From contig JAGVAP010000015.1 of the NCBI GenBank assembly GCA_020060215.1, positions 1 to 64,000 on the forward strand: a DNA stretch of 64,000 bases, written 5' to 3'. The position numbers were made by a program, and so were the translations under genes. The notes beneath the pieces are model-generated. The model did no database searches. It saw nothing but the letters and a program-made list of their open reading frames with translations, and had not been told where the DNA came from. Source of the stretch: Deltaproteobacteria bacterium. Lineage in GTDB: Bacteria; Desulfobacterota; DSM-4660; Desulfatiglandales; HGW-15. Below are positions 52,639 through 60,583 of this stretch, piece by piece (position 1 is the stretch's first letter; each line of letters starts with the position of its first letter).

Positions 52639-54009
52639 TTATTCGTAGCGAAGCGCCTCGATGGGATCCAGGCGCGAGGCCTTCCAGGCCGGATAAAAGC
52701 CGAAGGCGATGCCCACACCGGCGGAGACCACCACGGCCGCGGCGATGGCATTGGGGGATGTCTCCACGGGCCAGCGCAGAAACAGCCAGACAAGGTAGGA
52801 TCCCCCTAGCCCCAGCAGGATACCGATTCCGCCCCCCACCAGGCAAAGCACCACGGCCTCGACGAGAAACTGCCTGAGGATGTCCCGGGCGCGAGCCCCG
52901 ACCGCCATGCGCAGGCCGATTTCGCGCGTTCGTTCCGTGACCGAGACGAGCATGATGTTCATGATGCCCACGCCGCCCACGACCAGGGAGATCATGGCCA
53001 CGCACAGCAGCAGATTGGTCATCAGCGTCGTGGTGGAGGTCAGGGTCTTCATCATCTCGGTCATGTCCCGGATGTTGAAATCGTCCGACTCATCCGGGCG
53101 GATCCGGTGCCGCTCCCTGAGGGTATCCGTGATCTGCTGTATGGCCGATTTGATCTCCCCGGTGCTTGCCGCCGCCGTCAGGATCTGATCGATGTTCACA
53201 AAGCGGATGGGCATGGGGTGATTGGCTGCCTGGACCTCCGAGCGCTGAGGGTAAAGTGCGGGCTGGCCCGAGGGGTAGAGATTGCTGAGCGTATTGACCG
53301 AGCCTGCGGTCCCGCTGCTGGTACTCTGGTTCGTACTCGCAAGCGCGGCCCCCGTCACGCGGTACTTGATCGTCGTCCAGGGCGCAAGGAGGATATCGTC
53401 CTGGTCGTGTCCCATCATGTTGGCGCCCTTGGCGCTCAGGACCCCGACAACCTGAAAAAGCACATTCTTGACCCGGATTTCCTTTCCGATGGGAGACTCC
53501 CCCTGGAACAACTCGCGCACGAGGGTCTGTCCCAGGATGCAGACCTTGTTGGCATTGAGGACATCGCGGTCTGAAAAAGGCTCCCCTTCGGCCAGATTGC
53601 TCCAGTCGCGCACATCGAGGAAGGCCGGCGTGGTGCCGTAGATGCCGGCGGGCACCCAGTTGCGGTTTCCGTACACGACCTGGGTTCGGGCGCGCACAAC
53701 AGGCGCGGCATTCAGGACCGATGGGCATTCCTTCAGGATCGCCTCGCAATCATCCGGTGTCAAAGTCGCTACGCTGCCGGCCCCGAAAGTCACACCCCCG
53801 CTCGAAGCGGAGCCCGGGAAGACGAGGAGGACGTTCGCCCCCATGCTGGAAATGCTCTTTTGGATGGCCGACGAAGAACCTGCGCCGATCTCCATCATGG
53901 CAATGACCGAACCCACCCCGATGACGATCCCGAGCGTGGTCAGCATCGCCCTCATCGGATTGCGCCTCAGCCCCTTGATGGCGGTCCGCGCGGTCTGGTA
54001 AACTTTCAT
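52639..54009 (-). CDS. MacB-type ABC transporter permease
   Basis: A 456-residue mechanotransmission-type permease with four helices: one N-terminal (MLTTLGIVIGVGSVIAMMEI) and three C-terminal (LLLCVAMISLVVGGVGIMNI; EAVVLCLVGGGIGILLGLGG; IAAAVVVSAGVGIAFGFYPA). A large periplasmic domain separates them. The FtsX motif TEREIGLRMAVGA-like stretch (RTREIGLRMAVGARARDI) is present. Its ATGA overlaps the ATPase stop; GGAGGGG precedes it. Unlike E. coli MacB, ATPase and permease are separate proteins. Confidence 0.94.
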   Translation of the reverse strand: MKVYQTARTAIKGLRRNPMRAMLTTLGIVIGVGSVIAMMEIGAGSSSAIQKSISSMGANVLLVFPGSASSGGVTFGAGSVATLTPDDCEAILKECPSVLNAAPVVRARTQVVYGNRNWVPAGIYGTTPAFLDVRDWSNLAEGEPFSDRDVLNANKVCILGQTLVRELFQGESPIGKEIRVKNVLFQVVGVLSAKGANMMGHDQDDILLAPWTTIKYRVTGAALASTNQSTSSGTAGSVNTLSNLYPSGQPALYPQRSEVQAANHPMPIRFVNIDQILTAAASTGEIKSAIQQITDTLRERHRIRPDESDDFNIRDMTEMMKTLTSTTTLMTNLLLCVAMISLVVGGVGIMNIMLVSVTERTREIGLRMAVGARARDILRQFLVEAVVLCLVGGGIGILLGLGGSYLVWLFLRWPVETSPNAIAAAVVVSAGVGIAFGFYPAWKASRLDPIEALRYE

Positions 54010-54749
54010 GTTGCCCCTCCTGCAGGGCTCAAGACCGAAGGATCGCACTGGCCCATGGGGGCGACCAAAACGCCATCCACGATCACTCCGTCGTGGATCC
54101 TGATGACCCGGTTGGCGTGGCGGGCCACCTGCATGTCATGGGTCACCAGGATGATGGTGATCCCGTCCCGTTCATTGAGCTGCTGAAACATGCAGAGCAC
54201 TTCCTCACTGGTTCGGGAGTCCAGGTTGCCCGTAGGTTCGTCGGCGAGAAGAACGGAGGGGCAATTGATCAGTGCCCTGGCAATGGCGACACGCTGCTGC
54301 TGCCCGCCTGAAAGCCTTGACGGCTCATGGTCCAGCCGGTCTTCCAGCCCTATACGGCATAGGATCTCTCTGGCCCGCCTGCGGGCCTCACGGTCGGAGA
54401 TGGGTTCGGACGAGTAGGTCAGCGGCATGGCCACGTTTTCCAGGGCGCTGGTTCGCGGCAGGAGATTGAAGCTCTGGAAGACGAATCCCAGCATCCGGTT
54501 CCGGACCAGGGCCCTCTGATCGGGGGTGAACTGCGATATCTCGCGGCCGTCGAGCCAGTACTCGCCGGAGCTCGGCCGGTCCAGACATCCCAGGATGTTC
54601 ATGAGGGTGCTCTTGCCCGACCCGGAAGCGCCCATCAGGGCCACGAGCTCGCCACGCGCTACGGCCAGGGACACGCCCTTGAGCACCGGAACCGCCATGT
54701 CGCCGATGGCATAGGTCTTGTAGATGTCGCGAAGCTCGATGAGTTTCAT
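54006..54749 (-). CDS. MacB/LolD-type ABC transporter ATP-binding protein
   Basis: A 247-residue ATPase: Walker [17 protein letters not shown]-loop VFQSFNLLP, signature [15 protein letters not shown], Walker [17 protein letters not shown]-loop [15 protein letters not shown]. All catalytic residues are intact. The start is ATG 54749. A 7-bp tandem repeat fills most of the short gap to the adaptor gene. It drives the permease encoded immediately downstream. Confidence 0.96.
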   Translation of the reverse strand: MKLIELRDIYKTYAIGDMAVPVLKGVSLAVARGELVALMGASGSGKSTLMNILGCLDRPSSGEYWLDGREISQFTPDQRALVRNRMLGFVFQSFNLLPRTSALENVAMPLTYSSEPISDREARRRAREILCRIGLEDRLDHEPSRLSGGQQQRVAIARALINCPSVLLADEPTGNLDSRTSEEVLCMFQQLNERDGITIILVTHDMQVARHANRVIRIHDGVIVDGVLVAPMGQCDPSVLSPAGGAT

Positions 54750-54789
54750 TGCATTGGCCAGGGTGGTCGATGCTCGAACGACTCTTTCC

Positions 54790-54817
54790 TGAACACTGAA
54801 CACCGAACACTGAGCAC
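54790..54817. repeat. Four-copy 7-bp tandem repeat
   Basis: Units TGAACAC, TGAACAC, CGAACAC and TGAGCAC run without gaps in the space between the adaptor stop and the ATPase start. The unit is of the CTGAACACTGAACA type often seen as short spacer repeats in deltaproteobacteria. Confidence 0.75.
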
Positions 54818-54823
54818 TACATT

Positions 54824-56224
54824 CTACCTTCTCCCCCGTCCCGGGAACCTGGGTGCAAACGGGTTGCTGGCGGCTGCGCTGCCGGGGCCGTTCGTCTGGT
54901 TCTGAACTCCGGTCACGATCGTCATCCCCTCATTCACCCCCTCCCCCTGCACCTCTGTCCGGGTCCCGTCCGTCAGCCCCGCACGGACCCGCACGGGCTT
55001 CACGTAGGCCCCTTCGGGTACCCAGAGGACGCTCCGGCGCAGGCCGCCGCTCGAGGCCTCGGCCGTTCCTCCCCCACCCTTCCTGGGACCCTTCTCGACC
55101 GTTTCCCGGTACGGCGTGGCAACCTGTTCGGGCGACGGTTTCCACTTGAGGGCGCTGTTCGGCACGAGCAGCACGTCGTTTCGGCGATCCATCTCGAACC
55201 GGACGTTGGCCGTGAGGTAGGGCAGGAGCCGCCCGTTCGAGTTGTCGGTCACGATCTCCACCGTATAGGTGACCACGTTCTGGGTCATGGAGGCATTCAG
55301 CCGGATCTTGCCCACCTCGCCCCTGAAGGTCTCGTTGGGATATGCGTCCACCGTGAAGCTGACCGGCTGTCCCGGGTGGATCTTGCCGATGTCCGCCTCG
55401 TTGACCGCGACCCAGACCTGCATGCGCTTCAGGTCCTTGGCGATCAGAAAGAGGCTGGGGGCGTTCAGGCTCGCAACCACCGTCTGGCCGATGTTGACGC
55501 GGCGGTCGATGATGACGCCGCTGACCGGGGACTTGATGGTGCAGTACCCGAGGTTTCGCCGGGCCTTGCGCAGGGCCGCCTCGCTTTGAGACACGCTGGC
55601 CTTGGCCTGGAGTATGGACGCCTCGCCAACCGCAACGCTCGCCTTGGCCGTCTCATAGGCGGAACGGTAGGCGTCGTAGCTCGCCTGGGCCAGGGCTTCG
55701 GAGGGACCGAGCTTCTGGGCCCTCTGCCAGTCCCTTTCGGACTGGTGGAGCTTTGCCTTCAGCTGTTCCAGGTCGGCCTCGGCCCGCAGGAGGCTCGCCT
55801 TTGCGGATCGGACCTGCGCCTCGGTCTGGGACGCCTCGGCCGCGTAGAGCGACTCGTCGATCCGTGCCAGCACCGTCCCGTTCTCGACGATGGATCCGTA
55901 ATCGATGGGCCTGCCGTCGGCATCCTTCCCGAAGGAGAGGATCTGCCCGGCCACCTGGGCACCCACGTCGACGACTTCCTCCGGCTGGACGGTTCCGGTC
56001 GCGCTGATGGACACCAGCAGTTCTCCACGGCCCACCTGGGTCGTTCGAAATGCGAAGGCTTGCGAATTCCCGCCCCGGAGGTACCACGCGGCCCCGGCGG
56101 TTGCAAGCCCCAGCAAGATCAGGGTCGCGACGATCTTCAATCCCCGGCGCCCGCGCCTGCGGGGGAAGCGACCCCCGCAGGCCGGTTCGGTGAGCCCTGT
56201 TTTGAGTGCTTCCTCGTTTGTCAT
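54824..56224 (-). CDS. MacA/HlyD-type periplasmic adaptor protein
   Basis: A 466-residue membrane-fusion protein: basic cytoplasmic head (RFPRRRGRRG), one membrane helix (IVATLILLGLATAGAAWYL), lipoyl halves (ISATGTVQPEEVVDVGAQVA and GYCTIKSPVSGVIIDRRVN), a long coiled-coil hairpin between them (EADLEQLKAKLHQSERDWQR), and a beta-barrel with membrane-proximal domain. ATG 56224 follows GAGGGAAGGG. It bridges the MacB-type permease and the TolC-like channel. The tail is Gly/Arg-rich (RFPGRGRR). A GGTTACA-N12-TGTAACC palindrome sits upstream. Confidence 0.94.
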   Translation of the reverse strand: MTNEEALKTGLTEPACGGRFPRRRGRRGLKIVATLILLGLATAGAAWYLRGGNSQAFAFRTTQVGRGELLVSISATGTVQPEEVVDVGAQVAGQILSFGKDADGRPIDYGSIVENGTVLARIDESLYAAEASQTEAQVRSAKASLLRAEADLEQLKAKLHQSERDWQRAQKLGPSEALAQASYDAYRSAYETAKASVAVGEASILQAKASVSQSEAALRKARRNLGYCTIKSPVSGVIIDRRVNIGQTVVASLNAPSLFLIAKDLKRMQVWVAVNEADIGKIHPGQPVSFTVDAYPNETFRGEVGKIRLNASMTQNVVTYTVEIVTDNSNGRLLPYLTANVRFEMDRRNDVLLVPNSALKWKPSPEQVATPYRETVEKGPRKGGGGTAEASSGGLRRSVLWVPEGAYVKPVRVRAGLTDGTRTEVQGEGVNEGMTIVTGVQNQTNGPGSAAASNPFAPRFPGRGRR

Positions 56225-56288
56225 CCCTTCCCTCAAAGAAAAGACCCGCTGCCTCTACCGATATGTAAGTCGCCGGTTTCCGAAAGAA

Positions 56289-56314
56289 GGTTACACAAAA
56301 AAATCCATGTAACC
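56289..56314. promoter_or_regulatory. Inverted repeat in the efflux-operon promoter, candidate operator
   Basis: GGTTACA (56289-56295) and TGTAACC (56308-56314) form a perfect inverted repeat with 12 A-rich bases between. On the minus strand it overlaps a possible TTGGTT-N17-TAACCT promoter of the adaptor gene. The half-site TGTAAC also occurs in the palindromes at 48388-48425. Confidence 0.5.
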
Positions 56315-56441
56315 AAGAGGGTTCGAATTTCGACCACAATAATAGGCGCCATGTCGAGGGGATGCTTTCCGGGCGGATCCGCTTCCTGGCCGCGGGGTTC
56401 TGTGATAGAACACGCTCGAAGGAGCGGATTCGACAACGGAA

Positions 56442-57047
56442 ATGGAACATGACGAGCGGAAACCTGATGATCAGGAGATGGTGGCCCGGGTTCTGCGGGG
56501 CAACGTCGACGCATTCGAGCCCCTCATGGCCCGATACAGGGAACCGGTCCTGAGGATCGTCAGCAGGCACGTTCCGGGCCGCGATGTGGATGAGGTGGCG
56601 CAGGATGCCTTTGTGCGGGTTTACGAATCGCTCCCGTCCTTCAAGGGAGAAGGGTCGCTCGGACGGTGGATCTCCTCGATCGCCGTAAGGACGTGCTACG
56701 ATTATTGGCGACGGGCGTACCGGTGCCGGGAAGTACCCATGGCCGCCCTGACGGAGCGGCACCTGGAGTTCCTGGAAGAGGCGATCGCAGGGGAATCCGA
56801 AACCGCACTCCGTGAAGGGGATGTGCGGAGAGAGGCGGGGGAACTCCTGGACTGGGCCTTGGCGCGGCTGTGCCCGGAAGAGAGGATGGTCCTGGAACTG
56901 GTCTACCTGGAAGGGCTCTCCATGAAGGAGACCTCCGAGCTGCTGGGCTGGAGCGTTGCGAACGTCAAGGTCCGCGCCTTCAGGTCCCGGAGGAAACTGG
57001 AAAGGCTCCTTGCCGGCACGACAAGGAAAGGAGGGAGGGTGGCATGA
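56442..57047 (+). CDS. ECF sigma factor (RpoE-like)
   Basis: A 201-residue extracytoplasmic-function sigma factor. Region 2 spans about 20-90 (DAFEPLMARYREPVLRIVSR, VDEVAQDAFVRVYESL, WISSIAVRTCYDYWRR); region 4 spans about 130-190 (LARLCPEERMVLELVYLEGL, SMKETSELLGWSVANVKVRA). Its stop overlaps the next ATG (ATGA), coupling it to the small membrane protein. It is divergent from the efflux operon by about 220 bp and could regulate it under envelope stress (inference). Confidence 0.95.
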   Translation: MEHDERKPDDQEMVARVLRGNVDAFEPLMARYREPVLRIVSRHVPGRDVDEVAQDAFVRVYESLPSFKGEGSLGRWISSIAVRTCYDYWRRAYRCREVPMAALTERHLEFLEEAIAGESETALREGDVRREAGELLDWALARLCPEERMVLELVYLEGLSMKETSELLGWSVANVKVRAFRSRRKLERLLAGTTRKGGRVA

Positions 57048-57370
57048 AAGCCCCGTTTTCTGAGAACAAGGTCCTGAAAGCGAAGCTCCGGCAGGCCTAC
57101 CGTTCAAGGGAGCGACGGTCCGCTACGGATGAATGGCGGGAAAACGTGATGACCCGCATTCGCAGGATCGGCCCCTTGGCCCCGGCCTTCGGTTTCTGGC
57201 CCACCTTTGAACGTGCCGTGTGGCGGCTCGCACCGGTGAACCTCATCCTCATCTTGATCCTCCTTCTCCTCAACCTGAGCCTCGGTACGGGCTACGACTA
57301 CCTGGGAAACCTGGTCGCGGAACTCGACCGGCCGAGCCTTTCCGAATTCTTCGGGGTGGAGGGGACGTGA
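57044..57370 (+). CDS. Small single-pass membrane protein, likely anti-sigma factor
   Basis: A 108-residue protein translationally coupled to the ECF sigma gene. The N-terminal 60 residues are basic and helical (FSENKVLKAKLRQAYRSRER). A membrane helix covers about 66-80 (VNLILILILLLLNLSLG), and about 27 residues remain outside. It lacks the HxxxCxxC zinc motif of common anti-sigma factors. Position and topology argue for sigma control; sequence similarity alone does not identify it. Confidence 0.65.
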   Translation: MKAPFSENKVLKAKLRQAYRSRERRSATDEWRENVMTRIRRIGPLAPAFGFWPTFERAVWRLAPVNLILILILLLLNLSLGTGYDYLGNLVAELDRPSLSEFFGVEGT

Positions 57371-57768
57371 TGAAGAAGGGGCGGCTGATCGGAGGGATCG
57401 CACTGACCTTCGTCCTTGGAGTGCTGGCCGGTTCGGCCGGAACCAAGTCTTACTACCACTACCGCGCGGAGCACACGTGGAACAACCCCACCGAGAGGAG
57501 GGCGTATTATCTCAGGAGACTGACCGAGGAGCTCGGCCTCAGCCAGGAGCAGCAGCGGGAGTTCAAAACGCTGATCGACGAGATGGAGACCAGGCGCGAG
57601 GCCATGTTCGCGGAGAGGAGGGCCGAGATCAGAAAGAACCTGGAAGAGGTGTTCTCTCGCATGAAGGAGAGGCTCGACCCCGCCCAGCAGCAGAAGCTCG
57701 ATCGACTGAGGGCCGGTTATGAAAAACGGATGAAGACCATGAGGCGGCCTCCAAGGATGCTCTTCTGA
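57370..57768 (+). CDS. Spy/CpxP-like periplasmic stress protein
   Basis: A 132-residue protein. The signal anchor is GRLIGGIALTFVLGVLAG, followed by a helical domain with the LTxxQ-type repeats: LTEELGLSQEQQREFKTLID, and RLDPAQQQKLDRLRAGYEKR. These repeats mark the Spy/CpxP/heavy-metal-resistance family of ATP-independent chaperones or metal sensors. It overlaps the previous gene by one base (TGATG at 57368-57372). Together with sigma factor and membrane protein it forms a three-gene sensing module like CnrYXH/ZraP-type systems (inference). Confidence 0.8.
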   Translation: MKKGRLIGGIALTFVLGVLAGSAGTKSYYHYRAEHTWNNPTERRAYYLRRLTEELGLSQEQQREFKTLIDEMETRREAMFAERRAEIRKNLEEVFSRMKERLDPAQQQKLDRLRAGYEKRMKTMRRPPRMLF

Positions 57769-57776
57769 GAGGGGAT

Positions 57777-59225
57777 ATGGATAGCACGGACGACCACAGG
57801 CTGAAGAAGTCGGCCCTCATCATCGCGACACTGAATTCCTTCATCACCCCTTTTATGGGCTCCTCGGTGAACATCGCCCTTCCGGCCCTGGGGACGGAGT
57901 TCCAGGCGGACGCGGTCTTGTTGAACTGGATCGCGACCGCCTACCTGCTGTCCGTCTCCGTCTGCCTCGTGCCCTTCGGAAGGCTGGCGGACATCTACGG
58001 CAGGAAAACGATCTTCACCTCCGGGATCATCCTCTTCACCATCTCGTCCGTGCTGTGCGCCGTCTCTTTTTCCATCCCCATGCTGCTGCTCTTCCGGGTG
58101 CTGCAAGGGGCGGGGAACGCGATGGTCTTCGCCACGGGCATGGCCATCCTCCTCTCGGTCTATCCCCTCAAGGAAAGGGGGAAGGTGCTCGGCATCAATG
58201 TGGCGGCCGTCTACACAGGGCTCTCCGCCGGTCCTTTTCTGGGCGGGGTCATGACCCAGCACTTCACCTGGAGGAGCATCTTCCTGGTCACGGTCCCCCT
58301 CTGCCTGTTCATCCTCTTCCTGATCTTCAGGAGGTTGAAGGGGGAGTGGGCCGAGGCACGGGGGGAGCGGTTCGATCTTTTCGGCACGCTCATCTACGCC
58401 GTGGCGATTGTGGGCACGATCTACGGCATCTCCCTGCTCCCCCGGCCCGGGAGCCTCTGGGTGATCCTGGTGGGCGCAGCCGGCCTCGTCGCCTTTGTCT
58501 GCTGGGAGCTGAAGGCGGTTCACCCCGTATTCCAGGTGAAGCTCTTCAGGGAAAACCGCGTGTTCGCGTTCTCAAGCCTTGCGGCCCTGATCAACTACAG
58601 CGCCACCTTCGCCGTCATGTTTCTTCTGAGCCTGTACCTGCAGCATGTCAGGTCACACAGCCCGCAAGCGGCCGGACTGGTCCTGATCGCGCAGCCGGTC
58701 TTCATGGCCGTCTTTTCCCCCTATGCCGGGAGACTCTCGGACCGGGTCAGACCTCAGACAGTGGCGAGCGCAGGCATGGCGGTCACGGCCGTAGGGCTGT
58801 TCCTGCTCACCTTCCTGGACCCGGGGACCCCGGTCGGGTACATTGTCGGCTGCCAGGTCCTGCTCGGTTTCGGTTTTGCGCTTTTTTCCTCGCCCAACAC
58901 CAATGCCGTCATGAGCTCGGTCGACAAGCGGTTCTTCGGTGTAGCGTCGGGGGCGATCGGCACCATGAGAAACCTGGGGATGATGGTCAGCATGGGGATC
59001 TCCACGGTGGTGTTCAGCATCTTCATGGGCCGGGTCCAGATCACCCCGGAACACTACCCCCTCCTGATGAAGAGCGTGACGGCCGCGTTCATGATCTTCA
59101 CCGTGGTCTGCTTCGGCGGCATATTCGCATCCATGGTGAGCGGGAAGCAGGGGTCGGAAGTCAGGGAGGGAACCGAGGGAGGAACCTCCTCCGCCAAGGC
59201 TACGGAGGACGGGCCGGTTCGCTAG
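57777..59225 (+). CDS. MFS transporter, DHA2 (EmrB/QacA-like) family
   Basis: A 482-residue drug/proton antiporter-type membrane protein, about 13-14 helices. Motif A is GRLADIYGRKTIF; motif C-like LGINVAAVYTGLSAGPFLGG is present, and the second-half motif reads GRLSDRVRPQ. It begins 8 bp after the Spy-like gene, so it may belong to the same stress operon. The last residues, GGTSSAKATEDGPVR, come from a palindromic repeat (59187-59209) and look like a non-native tail. Confidence 0.92.
   Translation: MDSTDDHRLKKSALIIATLNSFITPFMGSSVNIALPALGTEFQADAVLLNWIATAYLLSVSVCLVPFGRLADIYGRKTIFTSGIILFTISSVLCAVSFSIPMLLLFRVLQGAGNAMVFATGMAILLSVYPLKERGKVLGINVAAVYTGLSAGPFLGGVMTQHFTWRSIFLVTVPLCLFILFLIFRRLKGEWAEARGERFDLFGTLIYAVAIVGTIYGISLLPRPGSLWVILVGAAGLVAFVCWELKAVHPVFQVKLFRENRVFAFSSLAALINYSATFAVMFLLSLYLQHVRSHSPQAAGLVLIAQPVFMAVFSPYAGRLSDRVRPQTVASAGMAVTAVGLFLLTFLDPGTPVGYIVGCQVLLGFGFALFSSPNTNAVMSSVDKRFFGVASGAIGTMRNLGMMVSMGISTVVFSIFMGRVQITPEHYPLLMKSVTAAFMIFTVVCFGGIFASMVSGKQGSEVREGTEGGTSSAKATEDGPVR
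59187..59209. repeat. Palindromic repeat inside the MFS gene 3' end
   Basis: TCCTCCG (59187-59193) and CGGAGGA (59203-59209) flank CCAAGGCTA. The sequence CTCCGCCAAGGCTACGGAGG is a known style of dispersed repeat that encodes SAKATED-like tails when it invades gene ends (from memory). Confidence 0.6.
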
Positions 59226-59325
59226 GACGACCGCTGCGCTTGGACGAGGGACGAAAACGCAGCGGTACAGGAACCGGCACAGCCGCTTGCCGCCTGAGGC
59301 GGTGAGTTTGAGCGCAGCCTCTTAT

Positions 59326-59351
59326 CGTTCCCACGCTCCCGCGCGGGAACG
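59326..59351. repeat. Palindromic repeat between convergent MFS and znuA genes
   Basis: CGTTCCC (59326-59332) pairs with GGGAACG (59345-59351) around a GC-rich centre. CGTTCCCACGCTCCCGCG is a familiar dispersed palindrome in proteobacteria (from memory). It may act as a bidirectional transcript end, though no T-run follows. Confidence 0.6.
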
Positions 59352-59398
59352 GAAGGAGTGGGACGCTCCCGCGTCCCCTTGGATGTGGAGGACGGCGG

Positions 59399-60328
59399 CT
59401 ACCGGAGGGCAGCCCTGATCTTCTCCGCCTGCCTGAGAAGATTGCCGGCCCAGTCGGGGTGGAGGTCGTCGGCAACCACCACCTCTCCCCCGATCCCCTT
59501 TGCGATGGCCTCTGCACTCTTGGCTGAGAACTGCGGCTGAACAAAGATGACCTTGATCCCGTCTCGCCTGGCACCCTCGATCAGCCGTTTCAACTGGGAG
59601 GGTTTCGGTTCCTTGCCTTCCACCTCTACCGGTATCTGTTCCAGCCCGTAGGTCCGGGCGAAATAGCCCCAGGCAGGGTGGAAGACCATGAAGCGCGACC
59701 CGCGCTTGTCGGAGAAGAGCGCATTCAGCCGCGCGTGCAGGCTTTCGATCTCCTGAAGGAACTTCCGCAGGTTCTCTCCGTAGGCGGCGCGGTTTGCCGG
59801 GTCGATCTCGATCAGGGCGCGGGAGATATTCTCCGCAATCGTCTTCACGTGGGGCGGCGAGAGCCACACGTGGGGATCCGGCACGCCCCCGTGCTCCTCA
59901 TGCCGTTCTCCCCCTTGCGGGCCGGCCTTTCCTCCCCTGTCTTCCTCATGGTGGTGATGAGGGAGCATCGGGATTTTCTCGATCCCTTGATCGGTGCGGA
60001 CGATCCTCATCGTCGGATTGGTGGAGGCGAACCTGCCGAGCCACACGTCTTCAAAGCCGATGCCGATCGCGAAGTAGGCGCGGGCCCTGGAGAGGGCGGT
60101 CATCTGCCCCGGCCTGGGTTCGTAGTTGTGAGGGTTGGCGCCCGGCAGGACCATGACGGAGACGTCGACCAGGGAGCCGCCGATCTTCTCGACAAAGGTC
60201 TTCTGCGGAAGGATGCTGACAAACACGGGAATGGGCTCGGCGCGGGCCTGGGTCATGGAGAAAGGGGTCGGACCGGTGGAAGCGGCCAAGGCCGCGAGCA
60301 GAAAGACTCCCAGCTTTTTCATCGACAT
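59399..60328 (-). CDS. znuA: Zinc ABC transporter periplasmic binding protein
   Basis: A 309-residue zinc-binding protein. Signal peptide MKKLGVFLLAALAASTG; mature domain begins IPVFVSILPQKTFVEKIGG. Zinc ligands: His in PGANPHNYEPRP, His in PHVWLSPP and His in VFHPAWGYFA. A His-rich mobile loop (PHHHHEED and HEEHGG) lies between them. ATG 60328 follows AGGAGACAG. The ZnuB/ZnuC partners are not adjacent. It is divergent from the Opp-type importer, which may share the metal theme. Confidence 0.92.
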   Translation of the reverse strand: MSMKKLGVFLLAALAASTGPTPFSMTQARAEPIPVFVSILPQKTFVEKIGGSLVDVSVMVLPGANPHNYEPRPGQMTALSRARAYFAIGIGFEDVWLGRFASTNPTMRIVRTDQGIEKIPMLPHHHHEEDRGGKAGPQGGERHEEHGGVPDPHVWLSPPHVKTIAENISRALIEIDPANRAAYGENLRKFLQEIESLHARLNALFSDKRGSRFMVFHPAWGYFARTYGLEQIPVEVEGKEPKPSQLKRLIEGARRDGIKVIFVQPQFSAKSAEAIAKGIGGEVVVADDLHPDWAGNLLRQAEKIRAALR

Positions 60329-60439
60329 TTCTGTCTCCTCCCTCGGTGGACAGTGCGGATCTGCGACTATTCTGCACAGAAGAGTCCACGAAAGCAACAG
60401 ATGCATGGAGAAGTGTAATCCACCATGTATGATTTCCCA

Positions 60440-60469
60440 TTGACACGGTCTCCGTCAGGGGATTAACAT
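60440..60469 (+). promoter_or_regulatory. Sigma-70 promoter of the Opp-type operon leader
   Basis: Exact TTGACA (60440-60445), 18 bases, TAACAT (60464-60469; four of six). Transcription from about 60476 would give a leader of about 108 nt before the first gene. Confidence 0.55.
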
Positions 60470-60475
60470 TGCACA

Positions 60476-60583
60476 TCCGGCGGACACGAAGCCCGCCACG
60501 GCCTCAGACAAACGGATCATCAAGCCACGAAGGCAGTTCGAACCCGAAGGTTCGGCCTCGTGGCTTTTCTTTTGGAGAAGGAG
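60476..60583 (+). ncRNA. Candidate cis-regulatory leader RNA (attenuator or riboswitch)
   Basis: The leader can form a first hairpin GGCGG (60479-60483)/CCGCC (60493-60497) and a terminator hairpin (60522-60566). The word GCCACG occurs twice (60495-60500 and 60524-60529), and both copies are complementary to CGTGGC (60559-60564) in the terminator's 3' arm, so exclusive pairings are possible. The first copy overlaps the first hairpin. I could not match it to any riboswitch class I know; a metal or ligand signal is plausible given the neighbours. Confidence 0.5.
60522..60573 (+). terminator. Intrinsic terminator in the leader, ending at the ribosome binding site
   Basis: Stem AAGCCACGA (60522-60530)/TCGTGGCTT (60558-60566), continued by GGC/GCC and CGAACC (60539-60544)/GGTTCG (60549-60554) with tetraloop CGAA: 18 base pairs with two bulges. 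TTTTCTTTT follows (60565-60573), and the ribosome site GGAGAAGGAG begins at the next base. Confidence 0.7.

Noticed and set aside
54790..54817. CRISPR or attachment-site interpretation of the short tandem arrays (also 63357-63390 and 63506-63537)
   Set aside because: Units are 7-8 bp, contiguous, without spacers, cas genes or an integrase nearby.
60476..60583. Known riboswitch classes (Moco, cobalamin, NiCo, guanidine, TPP, SAM-type) for the leader upstream of the SBP gene
   Set aside because: None of their conserved core words could be aligned by eye; the short GCCACGGCC similarity to Moco-type RNAs is too small to rely on.
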